Below, one piece after another: positions 28,147 through 36,969 of a DNA stretch of 64,000 bases. The notes beneath the pieces are model-generated. The model ran no database searches, was not told where the DNA came from, and was given only the letters and a program-made list of their open reading frames with translations. The position numbers were made by a program, and so were the translations under genes. Numbering within the stretch: the first letter of the stretch is position 1; each line of letters opens with the position of its first letter. Source of the stretch: Nonomuraea maritima (GTDB lineage: Bacteria > Actinomycetota > Actinomycetes > Streptosporangiales > Streptosporangiaceae); contig NZ_FNFB01000003.1 in the NCBI RefSeq assembly GCF_900100395.1, positions 62,001-126,000 on the forward strand, read 5' to 3'.

Positions 28147-29013
28147 TCATGCGCCGACGATTCTGTTGCACGACTCGACCAACGAATACTCGACCTCGTC
28201 GAGTTCCCGGCCCTCGCGCGCGGCGTTGCAGACGGCCACGGCGGCCAGCTGGACGGTGAGCGCCCTGGCGGGCACGTCGAGCCACTGCCAGGGGTCGTCG
28301 CCCGGCCCGAGCGCGGGCCCGCCCGAGGCGAGGTAGGCCCCGAGGAAGCGCTCCCACATGGCCGGGTCGAGCAGCCCGGCCGCGTACCAGGCGGCGGGAC
28401 GGGCGAGGTCCCATGCCGGATCGCCGACGCCGAGGTCGTCGACGTCGATGAGCAGCCAGCGGTCGCGGTGGACCAGCTGGCCGAGGTGCCAGTCGCCGTG
28501 CGTGAGCAGGCCCGGCAGCGGCCCGGTGCGCCCGGGTTCTGGAAGCTCCTTGAACGTCCGCCTGACGAGCTGCTCCACCGGGCCGTCACCGGTCATGCGG
28601 CCGACCGCGCGGGCGACCCGCGCGGGCCCGCCGGCGGGCGGCAGGTCGGGCAGCAGCGTGAGGGGGACGGCGTGCAGGCGCGCCAGCAGCCTCGCTCCCT
28701 CTTCCCAGGGTGCGGCGCCTGGGTCATCGTCCTGCGAGAGCGGCCGCCCGGCGGGCCACACCGTGACCGCGCGCCCGCCCACCGCGAGCACCTCGGACGT
28801 GAGCGGCGCGAGGACCACCGAGCTGGCCGCCGCCGACGCGGCCGCTCGCACCCTCAGCCGCAGCGCCTCGACGTCGTCGCCCGCCGAATGGGCCTTCACC
28901 ACGACCTCGCCCATGCGTAACACCACGACGTCGGTGCGCGTCGGGTGCAGAACGGGAGCGCCCGCGCCGCCGTACGCCGCGGCGACTCCCGCGAGCTCCT
29001 CCTCAAGACCCAC
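28147..29013 (-). CDS. Aminoglycoside phosphotransferase/choline kinase-fold protein
   Basis: 288 residues. The kinase-like APH fold shows LTHGDWHLGQLV (catalytic Asp) and LIDVDDLGVGDPAWDLARP (metal-binding Asp). Family members phosphorylate aminoglycosides, macrolides or metabolites; no feature here points to a particular drug. Start GTG 29013 chosen because the frame upstream becomes arginine-rich non-protein-like sequence. Weak ribosome binding site, possibly leaderless. Confidence 0.85.
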   Translation of the reverse strand: MGLEEELAGVAAAYGGAGAPVLHPTRTDVVVLRMGEVVVKAHSAGDDVEALRLRVRAAASAAASSVVLAPLTSEVLAVGGRAVTVWPAGRPLSQDDDPGAAPWEEGARLLARLHAVPLTLLPDLPPAGGPARVARAVGRMTGDGPVEQLVRRTFKELPEPGRTGPLPGLLTHGDWHLGQLVHRDRWLLIDVDDLGVGDPAWDLARPAAWYAAGLLDPAMWERFLGAYLASGGPALGPGDDPWQWLDVPARALTVQLAAVAVCNAAREGRELDEVEYSLVESCNRIVGA

Positions 29014-29099
29014 GCGTACAGGGTATTCCGCGGCACAGACGGTGTGCGCCGCGCGCCCGGGCCGGTGGGCGGCCCGGGCGCGCATGGGGGGAGCCGGCG

Positions 29100-29459
29100 T
29101 CAGATCGCGCAAATGGCGAAGACGCTGATGCCTACCGTGCTGTTGCCGTCCTGGCGGCCGAGGCCGATCCAGCCGCGCCCGTCGTCGGTGGGGAACGACC
29201 CGACGAGGATCGCCCGGTTGCCCCGGGCCTCTGCGCCGCCGCCGATGACCTTCTTGCCGGCGGGGCAGTACAGGGTACGGCGCTGGAAGTTGGGGACGTT
29301 GGCGTTGGGGAGTTTGACCAGTTGGTATCCGTGGGGAAGCGCTGCCTGCCGCGCAGCGGCGGCGGGGGCTGACGCTTGGCTCGGTGCGGTGGCGATGACC
29401 GTCAGGCCCGCCGTCGCGAGCACGGCGAGGGGGAGGGCCAAGAACCTCATCGACTGCAT
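29100..29459 (-). CDS. Small secreted hypothetical protein
   Basis: 119 residues. Signal peptide MQSMRFLALPLAVLATAGLT with cleavage after an Ala-rich stretch (SQASA). The mature ~90 residues hold two cysteines (TLYCPAGKKVIGGG and the terminal FAICAI), suggesting one disulfide. The CPAGKKVIGGGAE pattern recurs in actinomycete secreted proteins of unknown role. ATG 29459 is preceded by AAGGAG at 5-base spacing, decisive for the start. Confidence 0.85.
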   Translation of the reverse strand: MQSMRFLALPLAVLATAGLTVIATAPSQASAPAAAARQAALPHGYQLVKLPNANVPNFQRRTLYCPAGKKVIGGGAEARGNRAILVGSFPTDDGRGWIGLGRQDGNSTVGISVFAICAI

Positions 29460-29813
29460 TGTTCTCCTTCCGTTCGGCTCCCCCACGGGCAGCCCACGGC
29501 ATCCCGGGCGAGCCGGAGCGCCGCAAGCGGTTGAGTGATCATGGGAGAAGGGGGAGCACCAGGTCCAACACGATGAGTATCCGTGACGTCACTCTCCGTG
29601 TCCATAGCTCACCGCATACGGATGGTGGTCAACGTGTGCACGGCTTCCCCTTGACGCCCTCGCGAGGGGATGACGTGTTCATCCCGCTGCCGGCCGGCCG
29701 CGAGGCCCTGCCGCCAGGGCCGACGCCGCCGGCTTTCGACGCGCGCGCCGGGGTTCCTTTCGCGGGCCACAGGCTCTCGTCCGGTGTGGACGCGCGTCGG
29801 TCACACTAGGGGC
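29460..29813. other. Intergenic region between the secreted protein and the oxidoreductase
   Basis: About 350 bp. Holds the minus-strand promoter of the secreted protein and the plus-strand upstream region of the oxidoreductase (GTGTGGACGC, TCACACTAGG just before ATG 29814). No convincing gene or repeat. Confidence 0.4.
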
Positions 29814-30701
29814 ATGAGAGTCGGTTTCGCCGTTCCGCAGTCAGGGCCGTGGGCCACACCCGAGAACATGCGGCGCGTCGCCGTCCGGGCCGAGGAGCTC
29901 GGTTACGACGCGTTGTGGACGTTCCAGCGGCTGATGTACCCGGTGGGCCACAGCATGGGGCCCACCTATCGCGCCGTGCACGACCCGCTGATCACCCTGG
30001 CGCACCTGTCGGCGGTGACCAGCCGGATCGAGCTCGGGGTGGCGGTGATCAACGCCTATGTCCAGCCGGTCGTGCTGGCCAAGCAGCTCGCGACGTTGCA
30101 GACGGTCTCCGGTGGACGGGTGCTCGCGGGCGTCGGGCTCGGCTGGGTGCCGGAGGAGTTCGAGGCGACCGGCGTCGACATGGCCCGCCGGGGGCGGCGG
30201 GGCGAGGAGTACGTCGAGCTGCTGCGCGAGGTGTGGACCGACGAGGTGGTCGAGCACTCCGGCGACTTCTACCGGGTGCCCGCCTCGTACGTCGACCCGA
30301 AGCCGGTGCCGGGGCCGCCGCGCGTCCTGCTCGGCGGGACCGCAGAGGTCGCGCTGCGCCGCGCCGCCCGGCTGGCCGACGGCTGGGTCAGCTCCAGCAG
30401 GGAGGACCTGTCGGCCATCGCCGGACGGATCCAGATGATCAAGGACGAGCTGGTCGCGCGGGGACGTGACCCCGAGGCGTTCCGGTTCGTCTGCCGTGGC
30501 GTCACCCAGGTGCGGGCCGCCGACGAGGATCGGCCGCTGACGGGCACGTACGAGAAGATCAGGAACGATGTGGCCGAGCTGGCCGCGCAGGGCGTCACCG
30601 ACGTTTTCCACGACCTGAACTTCGACCGTGACATCCCGGTGTCCGACCCGCAGGAGGCGATGCGCCGGGCCGAGGAGGCGCTGGAGGCGCTGGCCCCCTG
30701 A
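29814..30701 (+). CDS. LLM class F420-dependent oxidoreductase
   Basis: 295 residues, luciferase-like monooxygenase fold (TIM barrel). N-terminal MRVGFAVPQSGPWATPENMR and later GVGLGWVPEEF and VLLGGTAEVALRRAARLADGW fit the TIGR03619-like F420-binding subgroup. Substrate unknown. ATG 29814 gives the family-standard N-terminus. Convergent with the serine hydrolase gene. Confidence 0.9.
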   Translation: MRVGFAVPQSGPWATPENMRRVAVRAEELGYDALWTFQRLMYPVGHSMGPTYRAVHDPLITLAHLSAVTSRIELGVAVINAYVQPVVLAKQLATLQTVSGGRVLAGVGLGWVPEEFEATGVDMARRGRRGEEYVELLREVWTDEVVEHSGDFYRVPASYVDPKPVPGPPRVLLGGTAEVALRRAARLADGWVSSSREDLSAIAGRIQMIKDELVARGRDPEAFRFVCRGVTQVRAADEDRPLTGTYEKIRNDVAELAAQGVTDVFHDLNFDRDIPVSDPQEAMRRAEEALEALAP

Positions 30702-30786
30702 CGGGCGGGTGCGGGTGGCCTCCACGCTCCTGACCGCCGGGTTCGGGCCGCGGGGCAGGTGACCGCTGCCCTCCCTGACGGGCGGG

Positions 30787-32001
30787 TCAGGCCGCGAGGC
30801 GGGCGGCCTCCGTCGCGACGGCGACGCGCAGGGCGCGGATGCCGTCGCGGCCGCGTACGGGGTGGACGGCGTTGGTCAGCAGCACGACGGTGAGCCGCCG
30901 GACGGGGTCGACGACCAGCGAGGTGCCGGTGAAGCCGGAGTGGCCGAACGCGCACTCCAGCGGGCCGGCGATGCCCGGGTCGCCGAGGCGCACGCCCAGC
31001 CCGTGGCGGAACGGAGCGCCCTCGGTGCCCTGGTCGCGCAGCATCTCGGCGAGGGTCTCGCGGCGCAGCATCGGGCCGTCCTGCGCGGTGCCGCGCCGCA
31101 GCGCCTCACCGAAGGCGAGCAGGTCGCCCGCCGTGCCGAAGACCCCGGCGTGCCCGGCGACGCCGCCCAGCGCGTACGCGGTCTCGTCGTGCACCTCGCC
31201 CCGCACGCAGCCGGGACCTGGACGCCCGGGCTTCCACTCGGTCGCCGCGATCCGCTCGAGAGCGGCGGGACGGTAGCGTGCGGCGCCCCGCCCGAGCGCC
31301 TCCTGGCCGCCGCTGCCCGGCTCGGGTGTTTTGGTGGTGGGGGTGGTGGGCCGGCCGGTGGTGCCTGGCTCGGGTGCTTTTGTGGTGGGGGTGGTGGCGC
31401 GGCCGAGGGTGTCCGGGCGGTAGCCGGTGTCGGTGAGGGCGAGGGGGGCGGTGACGCGGGCTTCCACCAGCGCGTCCAGCGGCGCGTCGCCGGCGAGTTC
31501 CGCGGTGCGGCCGGCGATGATCATGCCGACGTCGCTGTAGAGGTACGGTCCGCCGAGCGGGTGGGAGACCGGTGTCCGCGTCATCGCGGCCATGCGCTCC
31601 TCGAACCCGGCGTCGGGCAGTTCGCGGTCGATCCGGCGGCCCGGCGGCAGGCCGGCCGTGTGGGTGAGCAGGCGGCGCGGCGTGATCCGCGGATCGACGC
31701 AGGACAGGTGCCAAGGAAACCGCGCGGCCACCGGCTCGTCGAGGTCGAGCAGGCCCTCCTCGGTGAGCGACAGCAGCGCGACCGTGGTGAACAGCTTGCT
31801 GACCGAGGCCAGGTCGAAGACCGAGTCGACGCGCACGGGCGGTCGCTCGTCGGCCAGGGTGCCGTCCGCGTCGGCGTAGCGGACGAGCTCTCCGGCCGCC
31901 GCCGTGGCGGCCACGTCGCCGTCCACGGAGATCAGCGCGACCGCGGCGGGGCAGACGCGTGGCACCGCGTCCGCCAGGATCGCCTCCAGCCGGTCGGACA
32001 T
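30787..32001 (-). CDS. Serine hydrolase of the beta-lactamase/penicillin-binding family
   Basis: 404 residues. SxxK motif SVSK (Ser66, Lys69), tyrosine motif YLYSDVG, and a late HSGFTG as the KTG-like element. No signal peptide. It follows murQ by 22 bp and is probably in its operon; in Bacillus subtilis a beta-lactamase-like gene (amiE/ybbE) sits in the MurNAc recycling operon with murQ and namZ, so a muropeptide amidase or peptidase role is plausible. Residues ~205-232 hold a repeated PTTK(A/T)PEPG insertion absent from usual family members. Confidence 0.85.
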   Translation of the reverse strand: MSDRLEAILADAVPRVCPAAVALISVDGDVAATAAAGELVRYADADGTLADERPPVRVDSVFDLASVSKLFTTVALLSLTEEGLLDLDEPVAARFPWHLSCVDPRITPRRLLTHTAGLPPGRRIDRELPDAGFEERMAAMTRTPVSHPLGGPYLYSDVGMIIAGRTAELAGDAPLDALVEARVTAPLALTDTGYRPDTLGRATTPTTKAPEPGTTGRPTTPTTKTPEPGSGGQEALGRGAARYRPAALERIAATEWKPGRPGPGCVRGEVHDETAYALGGVAGHAGVFGTAGDLLAFGEALRRGTAQDGPMLRRETLAEMLRDQGTEGAPFRHGLGVRLGDPGIAGPLECAFGHSGFTGTSLVVDPVRRLTVVLLTNAVHPVRGRDGIRALRVAVATEAARLAA

Positions 32002-32023
32002 CCGCCTTCCCTTCTGTCCGGGC

Positions 32024-32923
32024 TCAGCCGCTCAGGGCGTCGCTGAGCCGCTCGCCGTGCGACCGTAGCAGGGCCCGGGCCCCCTCGGCGTCGAGCCCGT
32101 GCCTCAGCATCACCACCGCGATCTTGGCGTGGCCGCCCGCCGCGTCCAGCGCCGCGCCCGCCGTCTGGCTGTCGGCTCCGGTGATGTCGCTGACCATGCG
32201 CCGTGCCCGCTCGACCAGCTTGCTGTTCACGGTCGACACCTCGATCATCTGGTTCCCGTACGTACGGCCCAGCCTGACCATGGAGATCGTGGAGATCATG
32301 TTCAGCACGAGCTTCTGGGCCGTACCCGCCTTCAGCCGGGTCGAGCCGGCCACCACCTCGGCGCCTACGACGACTTCGATGGCGTGCTCGGCGGCGGCCG
32401 ACAGCGGCGTGCCCTCGTTGCACGACACGGCGGCGGTCAGCGCGCCGCGCGCGGCGGCCTCCCCTAGAGCCCCCAGCACGAACGGCGCCCGGCCGCTCGC
32501 CGACAGGCCCACCACCGAGTCGAGCGGTCCGACCTCCAGGTCGGCCATGGCCGCGGCGCCCGCCGGCGCGTCGTCCTCGGCGCCCTCGACGGAGTGCGTC
32601 AGCGCCTCGGGGCCGCCCGCGATGACGCCCTGCACCGTCGACGGGTCGGTGCCGAAGGTGGGCGGGCACTCGCTGGCGTCGAGCACGGCGAGCCGTCCTG
32701 AGGTGCCCGCTCCGACGTAGAGGAGGCGGCCGCCCTCGGCCATCCGGGCCACGATCGCGTCGACGGCCGCGGAGATCGCGGGAAGGACTACCGCCACCGC
32801 GGCGGGTACGGCGGCGTCGGCCTGATTCATGAGCCTGGCGATCTGCTCCGTCGGCAGCCGGTCGATCTGGCTGTACCGGGGATCGCTCTGCTCGGTGGAC
32901 AGTTCGGGAAGGCGTTCGATCAT
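32024..32923 (-). CDS. murQ: N-acetylmuramic acid 6-phosphate etherase
   Basis: 299 residues with a SIS domain: YVGAGTSGRLAVLDASECPPTF contains the family signature, and SGRAPFVLGAL, GSTRLKAGTAQK are typical. MurQ cleaves the D-lactyl ether of MurNAc-6-phosphate to give GlcNAc-6-phosphate. ATG 32923 yields the standard start. Divergent from namZ over 57 bp that contain a likely operator; the serine hydrolase follows. Confidence 0.96.
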   Translation of the reverse strand: MIERLPELSTEQSDPRYSQIDRLPTEQIARLMNQADAAVPAAVAVVLPAISAAVDAIVARMAEGGRLLYVGAGTSGRLAVLDASECPPTFGTDPSTVQGVIAGGPEALTHSVEGAEDDAPAGAAAMADLEVGPLDSVVGLSASGRAPFVLGALGEAAARGALTAAVSCNEGTPLSAAAEHAIEVVVGAEVVAGSTRLKAGTAQKLVLNMISTISMVRLGRTYGNQMIEVSTVNSKLVERARRMVSDITGADSQTAGAALDAAGGHAKIAVVMLRHGLDAEGARALLRSHGERLSDALSG

Positions 32924-32953
32924 GACGCTAATTTCCGCCCTTTGCTTCGCTGT

Positions 32954-32968
32954 TGTAAATATCTTTCA
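32954..32968. promoter_or_regulatory. Imperfect palindrome in the murQ-namZ divergent promoter
   Basis: TGTAAATATCTTTCA is an AT-rich imperfect palindrome (TGnAA...TTnCA) in the 57 bp between murQ and namZ. Its form resembles sites of RpiR/MurR-type regulators, but no regulator gene is adjacent. Confidence 0.4.
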
Positions 32969-32980
32969 GACAATGGGTTC

Positions 32981-34120
32981 ATGTCACATGTGCGCACCGG
33001 AGCCGAACGGCTGGCCAGAACCCCCGCGCTCGCGGGAGGCAGCCGCCTCGGCCTGATCACGAACCCCACCGGGGTCCTGCCCGACCTGACCCCCACGGTG
33101 GACGCCCTCCAGGCGGCCGGGCTCCGGCTGACCGCGCTGTTCGGGCCCGAGCACGGCCTGCGCGGCACCGCCCAGGCCGCAGGCAGCGAGGCGGACGGCG
33201 TCGACGAGCGCACCTCCCTGCCCGTCTACGACACCCACGGCCGTTCGGGCGAGGAGCTCGACCGCGTGGTGGCCGCGTCCGGCGTGGACACCCTCGTCTT
33301 CGACATCGCCGACGTGGGCTCCCGCTTCTACACCTATGTCTGGACCATGTACGACCTGCTGGCCTCGGCGGCCCGGCTCGGCCTGCGGTTCGTGGTGCTC
33401 GACCGGCCCAACCCGCTCGGCGGCCTGGTGACCGAGGGCCCCGTCCTCGACCCGGCGTTCGCGAGCTTCGTCGGCCGCTTCCCGCTGCCCGTCCGGCACG
33501 GCAGGACGGCCGGGGAGCTGGCCGTCCTGTTCGGGTTGGACGTCGACCTGATCGTGGTGGAGATGGAGGGCTGGCGGCGTGAGATGACCTACGCCGCGAC
33601 CGGTCTGCCGTGGGTGATGCCGTCGGTCAACATGCCGACCGCCGACACCGCCCTCGTCTATCCCGGCACCTGCCTGTTCGAGGGCACGAACTTCTCCGAG
33701 GGCCGCGGCACGACCAGGCCGTTCGAGCTCATCGGGGCCCCGTACGCCGACGAGCGGTTCGCCACGCGGCTGCGCGCGCTGGACCTGCCCGGCGTCCGGT
33801 TCAGGGAGACGTGGTTCACACCGACGTTCCACAAGCACGCCGGTGTGCCCGTACACGGGGTGCAGCTGCACGTGCACGACCCGTACGCCTTCCGTCCGGT
33901 GCTGACCGGCGTGTCCATGCTGCACGTCGCCCGGACTCTCTACCCCGGCGACCTGAGCTGGTCGGGCCCCGGCCGGTTCCTCGACCAGCTGTGGGGCTCC
34001 GACACCCTGAGCAGGTGCCTGGACGCCGGAGCCGACCCCCGAGAGCTGTGCCCGCCGCCGGGACGCCCAGAAGGCCGCCTGCTCTACCCGGCGGGCGACG
34101 AGGTCACGGACCGCGCCTGA
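32981..34120 (+). CDS. namZ: Exo-beta-N-acetylmuramidase NamZ (DUF1343 family)
   Basis: 379 residues. DUF1343 signatures: LGLITNPTGVLPDL, FGPEHGLRG, DIADVGSRFYTYVWTM, LDRPNPLGG, and NFSEGRGTTRPFELIGAPY. NamZ releases terminal MurNAc from peptidoglycan fragments. Unlike secreted forms, no clear signal peptide is seen, suggesting hydrolysis after uptake. ATG 32981; upstream codons of the open frame look non-coding. Ends 2 bp before the stop of the convergent GNAT gene. Confidence 0.94.
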   Translation: MSHVRTGAERLARTPALAGGSRLGLITNPTGVLPDLTPTVDALQAAGLRLTALFGPEHGLRGTAQAAGSEADGVDERTSLPVYDTHGRSGEELDRVVAASGVDTLVFDIADVGSRFYTYVWTMYDLLASAARLGLRFVVLDRPNPLGGLVTEGPVLDPAFASFVGRFPLPVRHGRTAGELAVLFGLDVDLIVVEMEGWRREMTYAATGLPWVMPSVNMPTADTALVYPGTCLFEGTNFSEGRGTTRPFELIGAPYADERFATRLRALDLPGVRFRETWFTPTFHKHAGVPVHGVQLHVHDPYAFRPVLTGVSMLHVARTLYPGDLSWSGPGRFLDQLWGSDTLSRCLDAGADPRELCPPPGRPEGRLLYPAGDEVTDRA

Positions 34121-34122
34121 CA

Positions 34123-34977
34123 TCACGCCAGATCGCGCCGGTAGAGCCAGAAGACGCGTTCGGCCCGCGCGCCGACGGCACGCGAGTAGAACCGCAGTGG
34201 CCCCACCCACCCGATCTGGGCGCCGGACTGTCCGGCGTCCCGCTGCTCGGCCAGGCACCGGCGCAGCAGCACCCCGCCGAGGCCCATCCCGCGGGACTCG
34301 AGGGCGGTGCCCATGGGCCCGAACCAGGCCGGCCGCGCGCCCCAGGCGGCGAACCCGAGTATGCGGCCGTCGCGCTCGGCGTAGTGCAGCCCGGCCGCGT
34401 GCACGGCCTCCCAGGCCCACCTGTCGTTCCACTGCTCCTCGACGAACGCCGCGACGCGGTCGCGGTCGTCGCCGGCCTTGCGCACGGTCACGCCGTGGTC
34501 GGCCAGCCGCTGCTCCGCCTCCTGCGACGACAGGTCGCCGCCGAGGTCCGCGGTCATGTTCCAGGCCACGTGGTAGCGCTCGTACCCGAGGCTCTCGGCC
34601 AGGCAGGCGGCGGCGGTGTAGCGCACGTCGATGCCCGGCCAGGCGTAGCACGGCGGGTTGCCCGCGAAGCGGGCCTGTCGCGCGCCCTGCCCGGCGAGCC
34701 ACTCCTCGGCCGCGCCCACGAGCGCCCGGCCCTGCCCGCGTCCCTGCGCGGACGGGTGCACGGCGAGCAGGTCGATGTGCCCGACGGCCGGGTCGGACGC
34801 GGACAGCGACGCCATGACCACGCCGTCGGCCGTGGCGAGAGCGGTCCAGCGGCGCTCGGCGGGCGGGCGCGACAGGTGCGCCACCAGGGCCGCGCCCTCG
34901 CCGGGATCCAGCGTCAGCGCCGCCTGCGCCACCCGGGCCGCCTCGGCGGTGTCGGCCTCACGTACGGCGTGCCCCAT
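34123..34977 (-). CDS. Tandem GNAT-domain N-acetyltransferase
   Basis: 284 residues with two GNAT-like halves; the first has the acetyl-CoA loop VHPSAQGRGQGRALV, the second GMGLGGVLLRRCL. The start overlaps the upstream ATPase stop (TGATG) and follows GGAGGT. Last gene of the importer operon, so it may acetylate the imported compound, such as a cell-wall peptide or amino sugar. Substrate unknown. Confidence 0.85.
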   Translation of the reverse strand: MGHAVREADTAEAARVAQAALTLDPGEGAALVAHLSRPPAERRWTALATADGVVMASLSASDPAVGHIDLLAVHPSAQGRGQGRALVGAAEEWLAGQGARQARFAGNPPCYAWPGIDVRYTAAACLAESLGYERYHVAWNMTADLGGDLSSQEAEQRLADHGVTVRKAGDDRDRVAAFVEEQWNDRWAWEAVHAAGLHYAERDGRILGFAAWGARPAWFGPMGTALESRGMGLGGVLLRRCLAEQRDAGQSGAQIGWVGPLRFYSRAVGARAERVFWLYRRDLA

Positions 34978-35984
34978 CACACCTCCATCGGGCGGGCGAT
35001 GACGCTGCGGCGCTCGGGGTAGAAGCAGGCGTGCTCCTGCGGCGCCGCCTCGGTGATCCGCAGCAGCGGCCGCTCGGTCGTGCACCGCTCGGCCCGGAAC
35101 GGGCAGCGGCGCGCGAACAGGCAGCCCTCGTCGGACTGGCTCTCGTTCAGCGACTCCAGCGGCATCACCGGGTGCTCACCCGGCTGCTCCAGCCCGTGCA
35201 GCACCGGGATGGCCGACAGCAGCGACTGCGTGTACGGGTGCACCGGGTCGGCGATGATCGTGTCGACCGGGCCGCGCTCGACGACCTGGCCGCGGTAGAT
35301 CACGTACAGCTCGCCGTCGTCGCCGATGTAGCGGGCCGTGGCCACGTCGTGGGTGATGAACAGCACGCTCACGCCCAGCCGCTCGCGCAGGTCCTTCAGC
35401 AGCGCGAGGATGCCGAGCCGGAGCGAGACGTCGATCATCGACACGGCCTCGTCGGCGACCAGCATCTCGGGGTCGACGGTGAGCGCGCGGGCGATGACGA
35501 CGCGCTGGCGCATGCCGCCCGACAGCTGGTGCGGGTAGCGCGACAGCACCGTGGCGGGGTCGAGCCCCACCAGCGACAGCACCTCGGTGGCGCGTCCCTC
35601 GATCCACGACGCCGGCCGTCCCGTCTGCTTGGCCCGCAGGCTCAGCGGCGCGTACAGCGTCTGGTGGATCGTCCGGGTGGGGTTCAGGGCCGAGTACGGG
35701 TCCTGGTGGATCATCTGGATCTTGCGGAAGTGCGGCTGGCGCTGCTTGGGCTTGAGCTCCGTCATCGACACGCCGTCGATGGCGACCTCGCCCCCGTCGT
35801 ACGTCTCCAGCCCCGCGATGATCCGTCCGAGCGTCGTCTTGCCGCATCCGGACTCGCCGATGAACGAGGCCGCGCCGCCCTTGGGGATCGCGAAGTCCAC
35901 GCCCCGCAGGGCCTGCACCTCGCGGGCCCCGAGCACCTTGCCGCGCTGCTTGTACGTCTTGACGACGCCGGTTCCGGTGATCAC
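34977..35984 (-). CDS. Oligopeptide-type ABC transporter ATP-binding protein (OppF/DppF-like)
   Basis: 335 residues. Walker A GESGCGKTT, signature LSGGMRQR, and ADEAVSMIDVS as Walker B/D-loop. The C-terminal oligopeptide-transporter domain has the conserved cysteines CLFARRCPFRAERC that bind an iron-sulfur cluster in relatives. GTG 35984 overlaps the upstream ATPase stop (GTGA). Confidence 0.92.
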   Translation of the reverse strand: MITGTGVVKTYKQRGKVLGAREVQALRGVDFAIPKGGAASFIGESGCGKTTLGRIIAGLETYDGGEVAIDGVSMTELKPKQRQPHFRKIQMIHQDPYSALNPTRTIHQTLYAPLSLRAKQTGRPASWIEGRATEVLSLVGLDPATVLSRYPHQLSGGMRQRVVIARALTVDPEMLVADEAVSMIDVSLRLGILALLKDLRERLGVSVLFITHDVATARYIGDDGELYVIYRGQVVERGPVDTIIADPVHPYTQSLLSAIPVLHGLEQPGEHPVMPLESLNESQSDEGCLFARRCPFRAERCTTERPLLRITEAAPQEHACFYPERRSVIARPMEV

Positions 35985-36967
35985 GCATGCTCCTTCACGG
36001 CCACGGCGTGGCACGCCACTGTCCTTCGCCCCCGCAGGATCGCCTCGGGATCCACGTCGTCGCACACGTCCATGCGCAGCGCGCAGCGCTCCCTGAAGAC
36101 GCACCCTCGCTTGGGTACGGTGGCCAGCGTCGGGGGCCGGCCGGGCAGCGCCTGTGCCTCGTCGATGTCGCCGACGAGCCGCGGGATCGCCCGGATCAGC
36201 CCTCTCGTGTACGGGTGCTCGGGCGAGGCGAGCACCTCGCGGGTGGGGCCCTGCTCGACCAGGCGGCCGCCGTACATGACGGCCAGCCGGTCGGCCACCT
36301 CGGCCACCACACCGATGTCGTGGGTGATGACGAGGGTCGTCAGGCCCCGCTCGTCGTGCACCTCGCGCACGATCTTCAGGATGTTCGCCTGAGTGATCAT
36401 GTCGAGCGCCGTCGTGGGCTCGTCGAGGACGACCAGGTGGGCGTTGAGCACCAGCGCCAGCATGATGCCGACCCGCTGGCGCATGCCGCCGGACAGCTCG
36501 TGCTGGTGGGAGTCGAGCACCCGGGCGCCGTCCAGACCCATCCGGCCGAGCAGGTCCTTGGCCTCGCGCACCAGCCCGCGGAGATCCTCCACGCCGTGCG
36601 AACGGCCGAGGTCGAGCAGCTGCTTGCCGACCGTCTTGAGCGGGTTGAGGGAGTTCTGGGCGGCCTGGAAGACGTAGCCGATGTGCCGGCCGCGGGCCTT
36701 GCGCAGCTGCTCGCCCGCGAGGCCGACCACGTCGCCGAGCCCGTCGATGTCGACGCTGCCCGCGGAGATGCGGCCAGGCGGCTGGACCGCGTTGAGCAGC
36801 GACAGGGCCAGCGTCGACTTGCCGGAGCCCGACTCGCCGACGATGCCGGTGATCGAACCGGGCGGCAGCTCCAGGCTGACGCCGCGGACGGCGGGCAGTT
36901 CGCCCGCCGGTGTCTTGTAGACGACCGTGAGGCCGTCGATGCGCACACCCGGCGCTTGCTTAGTCAC
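35981..36967 (-). CDS. Oligopeptide-type ABC transporter ATP-binding protein (OppD/DppD-like)
   Basis: 328 residues. Walker A GESGSGKST, signature LSGGMRQR, LDEPTTALD, and a C-terminal CVFRERCALRMDVC cysteine motif. Pairs with the next ATPase to energise the two permeases. GTG 36967 lies 2 bases after the permease stop with GGAG upstream. Confidence 0.92.
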   Translation of the reverse strand: MTKQAPGVRIDGLTVVYKTPAGELPAVRGVSLELPPGSITGIVGESGSGKSTLALSLLNAVQPPGRISAGSVDIDGLGDVVGLAGEQLRKARGRHIGYVFQAAQNSLNPLKTVGKQLLDLGRSHGVEDLRGLVREAKDLLGRMGLDGARVLDSHQHELSGGMRQRVGIMLALVLNAHLVVLDEPTTALDMITQANILKIVREVHDERGLTTLVITHDIGVVAEVADRLAVMYGGRLVEQGPTREVLASPEHPYTRGLIRAIPRLVGDIDEAQALPGRPPTLATVPKRGCVFRERCALRMDVCDDVDPEAILRGRRTVACHAVAVKEHA

Positions 36968-36969
36968 AC

